A stretch of DNA of 64,000 nucleotides. Source: Magnetococcales bacterium. Its GTDB lineage: Bacteria > Pseudomonadota > Magnetococcia > Magnetococcales > JADGCH01. Where the stretch lies: assembly GCA_015229115.1 (NCBI GenBank), contig JADGCH010000002.1, forward strand, positions 1-64,000. The letters run 5' to 3'. The stretch's first letter is position 1. Every line of letters begins with the position of its first letter. The notes under the pieces are model-generated. The model was not told the origin of the DNA and made no database searches. It saw only the letters and a program-made list of their open reading frames with translations. The position numbers and the translations under genes were made by a program. Below are positions 1 to 7,192 of the stretch, piece after piece.

Positions 1-1312
1 TATAAAGCGAACGCACTCCCTCTGGCCGTACCGTGTAGTGTTCAAACCCCTGTGAACGCACCAGGGCGATATGCTGGTCCAGCTGTTCGGGAGCAATCAT
101 CAGGGAGAACCCGATGCCCTGCACGCCAGGCCAGAAGGTATCGATCTGCAAGGTATCGACATAGGTACGCCAGTCGTCGCGGGTGACCGAACCATGGGCG
201 TTAAAAAATGCCACACCACCACGTAACACCTGCTCGTATTCCTGCATGCGCTTGACGATAGCGGTACGCGCTTCTTCCACCTTGTAGGCGAAGCGATCAC
301 TGGATCGATCTTCAACATAAAGCGTGGCCAAGTGCCAACCAACGACCGTCAACAAAGAGGTCCCCATCAGCACCAGCCAAGCCATTTTTTGCGTATTGAC
401 AAAACGGATCCAGTAGTCCGAGGCAGGATGATGGATGCTGTAGTGCCAACCACGCCGCCAGACCACCACCATGCCGACCAGTGCGACCAGCACTATCAGC
501 CATCCGGCTAGGCGATCGATGGACCATGGCATCCCGGCGTGCCCGTAAGACTGCTGATAGTTCCTACGGTAATGAGGCGATTCGATGTAGTCACGGAGAG
601 CTTTGTTGATGACGGGCAGCAGATGGGCCAGGTCCTTGCGTACCATCATGGCCCGTTTCAGCTCCAGTAGCGGACGACCGGTGGTTTTAATCTGTCCATG
701 GACACCCAGTTGCTCTGCCCTATGCCACACCGCCCGTTCCGGAGCGACAAGAACCTCGGCTTGCTGCTGTAACAACTGGGTCAGCGAGGCCTCGATACCC
801 TGGGTAGCCAGCAACCGGATGTCGTGCTCTCTTTCCAGACGCTGGTAACTGGCCCCGTAGCGAACGGTGGTGACCGTACGATTAGCCAGATTGTCGCAGC
901 CATGCACCTTGTCGTTATACTGCAGTACAAAACAGGAGACATAGTCCCTGGCAACGGTCTCCGAAAACAGAAATTCCCGTTCCCAGGCGCTGGTGACGGC
1001 TGTGGCGGGAGAAAGGTCAGCGCGGCGATCACGCAAGGCATCCGTCAGCTGTTCCCAGTTGTCCACCATCAGGTAACGAACGTTCCAACGGGCACTGCGG
1101 GCTACCTCATTGAGAACATCGATGGCAAAACCAGCAGGCTGGCCCGCAGCATCAAGCCGGTAAAGCGGCGCGAAATCACGCAAAATAACAGCAGTCATCT
1201 CGCGTGGTTCGTCTTCATCGGACCAAGCGTTACCGGCCAGACCGGGCCAGAGCAGCAGGCCCAGCCAGACCAGACGCAACAGGATGATGGAACGGTAGAT
1301 CGTCATGCCCAT
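1..1312 (-). CDS. Sensor protein with periplasmic solute-binding and CHASE domains (3' end cut by window edge)
   Basis: The leftward reading frame stays open from an ATG at 1312 to the window edge, about 437 residues. After a signal-like hydrophobic segment (residues 8-27), residues about 40-255 resemble a family 3 extracellular solute-binding domain (amino-acid or polar ligands). Two hydrophobic segments follow at about 268-286 and 310-333. The stretch from about 340 to the edge looks like a CHASE domain, an extracellular ligand sensor. Output domains (GGDEF, EAL or kinase) would lie beyond the edge and cannot be seen. The start follows the previous stop by five bases and has GGAG eight bases upstream; ATG 1306 is an alternative. 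It is probably co-transcribed with the kinase fragments to its right. Having two different ligand-binding modules in one receptor is unusual. Confidence 0.75.
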   Translation of the reverse strand, partial: MGMTIYRSIILLRLVWLGLLLWPGLAGNAWSDEDEPREMTAVILRDFAPLYRLDAAGQPAGFAIDVLNEVARSARWNVRYLMVDNWEQLTDALRDRRADLSPATAVTSAWEREFLFSETVARDYVSCFVLQYNDKVHGCDNLANRTVTTVRYGASYQRLEREHDIRLLATQGIEASLTQLLQQQAEVLVAPERAVWHRAEQLGVHGQIKTTGRPLLELKRAMMVRKDLAHLLPVINKALRDYIESPHYRRNYQQSYGHAGMPWSIDRLAGWLIVLVALVGMVVVWRRGWHYSIHHPASDYWIRFVNTQKMAWLVLMGTSLLTVVGWHLATLYVEDRSSDRFAYKVEEARTAIVKRMQEYEQVLRGGVAFFNAHGSVTRDDWRTYVDTLQIDTFWPGVQGIGFSLMIAPEQLDQHIALVRSQGFEHYTVRPEGVRSLY

Positions 1313-1317
1313 CCGGA

Positions 1318-2196
1318 TCACTCCATACCATCCAACACAATGCCCTCCTGCTGGGCCCAGGCCTGCAGCAAGGCTAACGCCGCATCGAAATCATAGACAG
1401 CCAGTTGTTGTTGCAGCTCGGCCACTTTTTGCTGGCGCGGTGTCTGATGTACCAAGTCTGCAATGGAGGCGCACAACGACTCGGCGGTCGAATCGCAGTG
1501 GAGCAGTGCGGTGGCGGTCTGCTGGAATAACGTTGCCAACTGGCTACTGTCGATCTCAGGTTGAACTGTCACGGGCGTATTCGCTGCTATGTCTGGAGTA
1601 TCTCGGGCGGCTAGCGCCTGTTCAATGCTGCCACACACCCGACGCAATTCGCTGGCAAGCTGTTCCAGTAGATCGGTGCATCCTGCCGCTACGGCATCGT
1701 CGCGGTGAAGGGCCTGTTCCAGCTGTTTGGCCAACCGTTGCAGCTGTTCGGCACCCAGGGTGGCAGCCAGTCCCTTCAAGGTGTGGCTCAGTCGTTCGGC
1801 AGTGTCCCACTCCTGCTGCTCCAGAGCGGTACGAATGGCTGCTGCAGCCTGTGATTGACGCTGATTGAATTTAGCCAACAGCTCCCAATACAACGACCTT
1901 CGATGATCAACATGCTGCAACCCAAGGTGGCTGTTGATGCCCGCCATCTCTGGCAGCTCGGCCGCTTCATCCTGAGTGGAAGGCAACTGTTGATGGTCTG
2001 CAAGATCCGACCGTACCGTCGGCCTGATCCATTGGACCAGCGTGGCAAACATCTCCTCAACCCTGATAGGCTTGGCAATATGAGCCTGCATGCCAACGGC
2101 CAAACAGGCCTCACGGTCCTGATCCATGGCATTGGCTGTCATGGCGATAATCGGCAGCTCAGCCCAGCGCGCATGTTGGCGAATGTGGCAACCATA
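1318..2196 (-). pseudogene. Remnant of a hybrid histidine kinase: C-terminal part of a receiver plus Hpt domain
   Basis: This segment is in the same frame as the kinase gene to its right but is separated from it by a TGA at 2197-2199. It begins in the middle of a receiver: only the last third remains (the region of the conserved Thr and the KP motif), and the phosphorylated Asp region is missing. A histidine phosphotransfer domain with the HTLKG motif follows, then a helical tail. The receiver end, Hpt and tail closely resemble the C-terminus of the hybrid kinase at 49179-52187, so I read it as the relic of a similar kinase left by a deletion. An ATG at 2142 could start a free Hpt protein, but no ribosome binding site precedes it. 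The Hpt itself looks intact and might still work if translated. Confidence 0.6.
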
Positions 2197-4587
2197 TCAG
2201 GCATCATGACCTCCGGTTGTTTGATCAATGATCTCCAGCAACCTGCTCTTGCGGATTGGTTTGGAGAGGTAGTTCTGCATACCTGCAGCCAGGCACTCCT
2301 GGCGGTCCTGGGCCATGGCATAGGCCGTCAAGGCAATGATCGGCAAGCGCGGCAACCCCTGTTGCTGTTCCCACTGACGCCACAGGCGCGTGGCGGTATA
2401 GCCATCCATGATGGGCATCTGGATATCCATCAGCACCAGATCGTAGCGTTCCTGTTTGAGCTTGGCCAACGCCATGGCACCATGATCGGCCACGGAAATC
2501 TGGTAAGGCCTACTACTGAGAAAGGCTTGCACCAGCAAACAATTGTCGTTGGAGTCATCCGCCAGCAGAATGCGCAGTGGCCTGCAACGGGCTGGCGTTG
2601 TCGTGGCTGACTGCTGGTCAGTCAATTCCCTATCAGGGATTGTCAAACCCAGCACTGTGGCAACAGTCAGCAACAATGGGGCGCGGCGAATCGGTTTGAC
2701 CAGGAAATGATGGATACCCAAGGCATCACAACGTTGTTGATCCTGGCTGCTGTGGTGGGAAGGCAGCATCATGACCGGCACGGCCGGATCACCGGCAGCA
2801 CGCCAGCATTCTGCCACCTGAAAACCATCCATGCCGGGCATCTGCACATCCAGCAACAGCAGGTGAAACAGGTTGACCCCTGCCCGTGCCCGCTCCAGCG
2901 CCAACAGGGCGGATGGACCATCCTCGGCTTCATCAACCAGGGCTCCGGCCTTGGTCAAAATATCGAACAGCACCAAACGGTTGATAGCATTGTCATCGAC
3001 CACCAGAATGTGTACGCCCTGCAGATTGGGCAACGTCACGGGAGCGATCTGGTCCGGACCTTTTGTCAGGGACAGCGTCAACTGGAAGGAAGAGCCCTTG
3101 CCAACGCTACTTTGCAGCTGGATATGACCGTGCATGCGTTCAACCAGACGTTTGACAATGGCCAAACCCAGGCCGGTACCGCCAAAACGGCGCGTGATGG
3201 AACTGTCGACCTGAACAAAATTATCGAAGATGGCTTCTTGTCGCTCCACCGGGATGCCTATGCCAGTATCGGTCACGGTGATCAGCAGCTCCACGTCCGA
3301 TGACTCGGCTGCAGCAGGATCAGCCCGTGCCACGCGCACTTCGATACCGCCCTGGTCGGTAAACTTGATGGCGTTATTGAGCAGGTTGAGCAGAATCTGG
3401 CGCAGCCGGACCGGGTCTCCCAGCAATATTTCCGGGATATCCGGCGCAATGTGCCAAGTCAGCTCCAGACCCTTGCTGCTGAGACGCTGAGTCACGATCT
3501 CACAGGTGCTCTCGATCTCTTCGACCAGGTTGAAAGCAACCTCTTCCAGTGACAGTTGACCGGCCTCAATCTTGGAAAAATCGAGAATGTCGTTGATGAT
3601 CCCCAGCAGGGTCTCACCAGCGGAACGAAACACCTGCACATATTTACGCTGTATGCCGGTCAGCGTGGTTTCCCATAGCAGATCGGCCATACCAAGAATG
3701 GCGTTCATCGGTGTACGGATCTCGTGGCTCATGGTGGCGACAAAATGGCTTTTGGCCTGACTGGCCTGCTCGGCCTGGCTTTTGGCCTCACGCAGCGACT
3801 GTTCCAGCCGTTTACGCTCGCTGATATCGCGTGCCGACGCATAGAGGTAGGGTTGTCCATCAAGCTGGATGCCCTTGGCATTGATCTCGGCATCGAACAC
3901 CGTACCATCCCTGCGGCGGTGTTTGGTTTCAAAAATGGCCGGCTGGCGCATCAGATCCTGGATGACCTGAACACACTGCTCTGGTGCGATGGTGGCATCC
4001 CAGTCAGTCACGTTGAGCATGATCACCTCATCCTTGCCATAACCCAGCGCCCTGGCAAAAGAATCGCTGCACTGGAACACGTTGCCCTGCTGGTCGAGTA
4101 TGTGGATGCCATCGCTGGCATTTTCCAGCAGAATCTGGTAGCGGTTGCGCTCCAGCTGCAGCAGTTCCAGGGTCTGCTGCTGACCCATCCGCAATTGGTA
4201 TAATTCAGTAAATATCCTGATTTTGGCCAGCAGGATGGTGGGGTCAAAGGGTTTTTCCAGATAATCAATACCACCCGAGGCGTAAGCCTGTAGCTGATGG
4301 TGCTGGTCTTTGAAAGCCGCAGTCAGAAAGATGATCGGGATCTGACTGGTCTGCTTAAACTCCTTGAGCATTTCTGCCACCTGATAACCACTCATGCCCG
4401 GCATGTTGACATCAAGGATGATCAAAGCCAAATCGTGTTCGACGACCAAGCCAAGCGCCTCTTCACCACTGCTGGCGGTGATGAGCTCGGCCTGCAGCGG
4501 TTGCAGCAGACGCCGCATCGCCAGCAGATTGGCCGATTGGTCATCAACAACCAGAATCTTCGGCCATGTCGTCCCGTGCGCGTTCAT
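2197..4587 (-). CDS. Hybrid histidine kinase, REC-PAS-HisKA-HATPase-REC-REC
   Basis: This 796-residue cytoplasmic protein has no membrane segment. It has an N-terminal receiver (about 10-130), a PAS domain (about 148-265), a dimerisation/phosphoacceptor domain with the SHEIRTPM box (about 285-350), an ATPase domain with DTGIGI and GGTGLGL motifs (about 395-510), and two C-terminal receivers (about 530-650 and 672-790). The last receiver has the full acidic pocket, the LMDIQMP Asp and the KP lysine. The N-terminal receiver suggests it takes phosphoryl groups or partner signals from another kinase. The start overlaps the stop of the upstream HTH-REC gene by four bases (ATGA), so the two are translationally coupled. 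The stop lies at a rearranged junction with the following Hpt remnant, so the ancestral protein may have been longer. Confidence 0.85.
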   Translation of the reverse strand: MNAHGTTWPKILVVDDQSANLLAMRRLLQPLQAELITASSGEEALGLVVEHDLALIILDVNMPGMSGYQVAEMLKEFKQTSQIPIIFLTAAFKDQHHQLQAYASGGIDYLEKPFDPTILLAKIRIFTELYQLRMGQQQTLELLQLERNRYQILLENASDGIHILDQQGNVFQCSDSFARALGYGKDEVIMLNVTDWDATIAPEQCVQVIQDLMRQPAIFETKHRRRDGTVFDAEINAKGIQLDGQPYLYASARDISERKRLEQSLREAKSQAEQASQAKSHFVATMSHEIRTPMNAILGMADLLWETTLTGIQRKYVQVFRSAGETLLGIINDILDFSKIEAGQLSLEEVAFNLVEEIESTCEIVTQRLSSKGLELTWHIAPDIPEILLGDPVRLRQILLNLLNNAIKFTDQGGIEVRVARADPAAAESSDVELLITVTDTGIGIPVERQEAIFDNFVQVDSSITRRFGGTGLGLAIVKRLVERMHGHIQLQSSVGKGSSFQLTLSLTKGPDQIAPVTLPNLQGVHILVVDDNAINRLVLFDILTKAGALVDEAEDGPSALLALERARAGVNLFHLLLLDVQMPGMDGFQVAECWRAAGDPAVPVMMLPSHHSSQDQQRCDALGIHHFLVKPIRRAPLLLTVATVLGLTIPDRELTDQQSATTTPARCRPLRILLADDSNDNCLLVQAFLSSRPYQISVADHGAMALAKLKQERYDLVLMDIQMPIMDGYTATRLWRQWEQQQGLPRLPIIALTAYAMAQDRQECLAAGMQNYLSKPIRKSRLLEIIDQTTGGHDA

Positions 4588-5189
4588 GAACGGTCCAGTT
4601 GCTGTTCAACGATACTTCTCAGCTGCCCGAACGAAATAGGCTTATGTAAAATCGGGATGTTGGCATCCAGTCCTCCCCGTTCAGCGATTTTCTCAGCCGT
4701 CAGAGAAGTGATGACAACAATAGAGCAGTGATGCAACCTGGAATTACGCCGAATACTACGGATCATCTGGAAACCATCCATCAAGGGGGTCATCAGGTCG
4801 GCCAGCAACATATCTGGTTTGTGGTAACCGGCCAGAATCAAACCATCAAAACCATTGTCGGCGGTCAGGATATCGATGGGCAGCTGCCAATTTTTGAAGA
4901 CCTCCACATAACTGCTCAACAGTACCTCGTCATCTTCGACAATCAGCAGACTCATCTTGCCAGTCGGCTTGTGAGTCGACTGGCCTGCTAATGCCGCCTC
5001 TCTCTTGCTAAGAATGGCATTGATGGAGGTACGTGCAATATGATAGTGCCCCCCTTCGGTCTGCCATGCCTTGAACAAACCGCGCATCATCCAGTTGTGA
5101 ATGGTGCGTTTGGAAACACCGAGCAATCGTCCGGCCTGTGCCGGCGTCACATAGTCACTGGTTTCTGCTGAAAGGGTATTCTGATCCAT
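4584..5189 (-). CDS. Response regulator with N-terminal excisionase/BldC-like helix-turn-helix and C-terminal receiver
   Basis: This 201-residue protein has the reverse of the usual order: DNA-binding domain first, receiver second. Residues about 13-62 match the HTH_17/excisionase-MerR-like fold (YVTPAQAGRLLGVSKRTI, then a GGHYHI wing). Residues about 79-198 form a receiver with a double Glu-Asp pocket (VEDDE), the phosphoacceptor Asp in LLADLMTP, Thr in VVITS and Lys in HKPI. It is therefore a candidate phosphorylation-controlled transcription factor. Its stop overlaps the start of the following hybrid kinase, its likely partner. AGAGGA lies about eight bases before the ATG. Three tandem 9-bp repeats sit 53-79 bases upstream, which suggests autoregulation. 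BldC-type HTH proteins are known to bind direct repeats cooperatively; applying that here is inference. Confidence 0.82.
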   Translation of the reverse strand: MDQNTLSAETSDYVTPAQAGRLLGVSKRTIHNWMMRGLFKAWQTEGGHYHIARTSINAILSKREAALAGQSTHKPTGKMSLLIVEDDEVLLSSYVEVFKNWQLPIDILTADNGFDGLILAGYHKPDMLLADLMTPLMDGFQMIRSIRRNSRLHHCSIVVITSLTAEKIAERGGLDANIPILHKPISFGQLRSIVEQQLDRS

Positions 5190-5230
5190 CTCCTACCATC
5201 CTCTGAACGATTCTGCTTTTGGCTTTCCAT

Positions 5231-5236
5231 TCTATA
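5231..5236 (-). promoter_or_regulatory. Putative -10 element (TATAGA) for the HTH-REC gene
   Basis: Read leftward, TATAGA lies about 42 bases before the start codon and five bases downstream of a block of three direct repeats. No good -35 hexamer is seen; the repeats occupy that place, as in activator-dependent promoters. Confidence 0.35.
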
Positions 5237-5241
5237 AAGAA

Positions 5242-5268
5242 CGTAAACATCGTAAATATCGTAAATCT
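5242..5268. repeat. Three tandem 9-bp direct repeats, candidate operator
   Basis: Units on the + strand are CGTAAACAT, CGTAAATAT and CGTAAATCT, at exact 9-bp spacing. They lie between the HTH-REC gene and the SpoIIE-type phosphatase gene. The same motif at the same period recurs at 10053-10088. Head-to-tail repeats of this kind fit cooperative binding by an HTH_17/BldC-like protein. Confidence 0.7.
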
Positions 5269-5302
5269 ATCCTCAATGAAAGGCAAGGAAAGCGCCCCAA
5301 CG

Positions 5303-6814
5303 TCAGCAGGTCAACTCAACCATGGTCATATCATCGCTCTGTTCATGACCAGCCCGGTAACCTCTCAGGGTCCTCTGGATCATTTCGAGTGGCTCATCCA
5401 GATCCAGGATCTGTTGCAATAACCTCTCAAAGTTGTCTTGCCCAAACATCTCCCCATCGGCGTTGCTCTCTTCTGTCAGACCATCGGTATAAGCAAAAAA
5501 ACGGTCTCCAGGCTCGACCTGAATCATGACACCGGGACCACAGGGGCGGTTAACCAGGCCCCTGGCCATATGTCCGGACACCACTCTCTGATCAAGCCTG
5601 TTATGGCGAAACAGCAACATATCGGGGATGGCACAATTCCATACCAGCAGTTGCGTCCGCGATGGATCCAGCTCAAGAAAACCAGCAGCCAGAAACACAT
5701 TGGTGGGGGTTTTCTCATAAAGTCTCACGTTGACTTCGGTGATGATTTTGGCCATCGGCCAGCCCTTGCTGGTCATGGAGTAGAAAATATCCGAAACAAT
5801 GGGACCACCAATGGCAGCTGGTAAGCCATGACCGGTAAAATCGCCCAACAGGACATGCTGAGCACCATCCGGACTGAAAGCGGACAGCAGCACATCTCCG
5901 GCAGTCTTCTCGACCGGATCCTGCAAAAAACGCAGATGACGGCCATTAAACAGCTTCGATGAGCGCATGCGCGTAATAATTTCCTCGATAATCTGTCGTT
6001 CAAAGGCCAGCTTGTCGCGATGCCGGCGCAGCTCGTCCTCCATTTTTTTATGCTGGGTAATATCCTCGGTAAACATCAGAATACCGCCAACGGCTCCGGT
6101 TGGCTTGTGCCACGGTAACCCTTCCCAACGAAACCACCGCACCTCATGATCTGTCACCTGAATAGGGTCAGCATCGCTTTTCTCATGAGAGCCCTTCAGG
6201 CAGCGCTGGTGAATGGCCTGCCATTTTTCTGGCTGATCCGGCAATAACTCGTAATGCGACCGCCCTATGATGTTCCTGTTGACCAGATGATAATCCTCCT
6301 CCCAGCGTTCACTGACATGCAGATAGCGCATGTCCTGATCAAACATGGCTATCGCCACGGGACTATGCCGTGTGAAGAGATGGATGACCTCTTCATCCTG
6401 TTGCTGTTTGATAAGGGTACGTATCCGGTGCTCCAGCACAGCCCAGTTAATCGGTTTGGTAATGTATTCGTTGGCACCAGCCTCATAGGCCCGATCAACC
6501 GATTGCTGGTCATCCAGCGAGGTGACCATGATGATGGGCAACCGACTCTGCTGCAGACCACGGCGCAGTTGCAAACAGACATCAAAACCATCCATACTTG
6601 GCATGCTGGCATCAAGCAGCATCAGATCGGGCTTGTTACTGTCACAAAGACGCAAGGCCTGTTCGCCGCTATCAGCCGTCAGAACGTTGAAACCACGGCG
6701 CATCAGGAGCTGACAGGCAACGTCGACCATGACTTCATCGTCATCACAAACCAGAATGGTCAGTGGGTCACCCGCTGTCGTGTTGCCAGCTACCGTATCA
6801 ATGGGGTCAGTCAT
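5303..6814 (-). CDS. Response regulator with PAS and SpoIIE/PP2C-type phosphatase output
   Basis: This 503-residue protein has an N-terminal receiver (about 18-135; phosphoacceptor Asp in LLDASMP), a PAS domain (about 145-265) and a coiled linker, followed by a PPM-family SpoIIE phosphatase domain (about 290-500). Metal-binding motifs are visible: TAGD, GDFTGHG, YTDGLTEE and QSDDMT. Such RsbU-like proteins dephosphorylate STAS-domain anti-anti-sigma factors when their receiver is phosphorylated. No anti-sigma partner is adjacent; a STAS protein occurs at 39648-40658, but a link is only speculation. The start overlaps the end of the upstream receiver gene by eight bases, so kinase (7193-9991), receiver and phosphatase form one leftward operon. 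Confidence 0.86.
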   Translation of the reverse strand: MTDPIDTVAGNTTAGDPLTILVCDDDEVMVDVACQLLMRRGFNVLTADSGEQALRLCDSNKPDLMLLDASMPSMDGFDVCLQLRRGLQQSRLPIIMVTSLDDQQSVDRAYEAGANEYITKPINWAVLEHRIRTLIKQQQDEEVIHLFTRHSPVAIAMFDQDMRYLHVSERWEEDYHLVNRNIIGRSHYELLPDQPEKWQAIHQRCLKGSHEKSDADPIQVTDHEVRWFRWEGLPWHKPTGAVGGILMFTEDITQHKKMEDELRRHRDKLAFERQIIEEIITRMRSSKLFNGRHLRFLQDPVEKTAGDVLLSAFSPDGAQHVLLGDFTGHGLPAAIGGPIVSDIFYSMTSKGWPMAKIITEVNVRLYEKTPTNVFLAAGFLELDPSRTQLLVWNCAIPDMLLFRHNRLDQRVVSGHMARGLVNRPCGPGVMIQVEPGDRFFAYTDGLTEESNADGEMFGQDNFERLLQQILDLDEPLEMIQRTLRGYRAGHEQSDDMTMVELTC

Positions 6815-7187
6815 GGCGACAGATCTCCTGTATAGCAGTCACTATCCTGTTTTTTGTAAGTGGTTTGTTGAGAATGCAATCAGCTCCCAGATGGCGCAGT
6901 GTTTTCAGTGCGAATTGCGAATCAAGAAAATCCGATCCTCCCGTTATGACTATGATTTTGGGTCTTGTCGCTTGTCTAGTAATCGTCTTGACCACCTCAA
7001 TACCATCGGCTCTGGGCATGTAGATGTCGGTAACCACCAGGTCAAAGGTTTTTTCCTTCAATTTTTTCAAGCCCACCCAACCATCTTTGGCTCTCGAGAC
7101 CTTGAAGCCCAGATCGATGAAAATATGGTGCAGCAGCACTCGGACAATTTCATCGTCATCAATGATCAGAACGTGACGTGCAGTCAT
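6807..7187 (-). CDS. Single-domain response regulator (CheY-like receiver)
   Basis: This 126-residue protein consists of one receiver domain: the DDDE acidic pocket near residues 10-13, phosphoacceptor Asp in VVTDIYMP, Thr in VITGG and Lys in NKPLT. It lacks an output domain, so it probably shuttles phosphoryl groups or binds a partner protein. It lies five bases after the hybrid kinase to its right and overlaps the phosphatase gene to its left. This suggests a phosphorelay from kinase Hpt to receiver, with the phosphatase as a parallel output. Confidence 0.85.
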   Translation of the reverse strand: MTARHVLIIDDDEIVRVLLHHIFIDLGFKVSRAKDGWVGLKKLKEKTFDLVVTDIYMPRADGIEVVKTITRQATRPKIIVITGGSDFLDSQFALKTLRHLGADCILNKPLTKNRIVTAIQEICRHD

Positions 7188-7192
7188 TGATC

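Noticed and set aside
2142-2200. Programmed stop read-through joining the kinase to the Hpt fragment
   Set aside because: The receiver after the stop lacks its N-terminal two thirds, so read-through would not give a complete domain; a deletion explains it better.
2707-3303. Rightward open frame of 198 codons
   Set aside because: It lies wholly antisense to the hybrid kinase's conserved ATPase and receiver domains.
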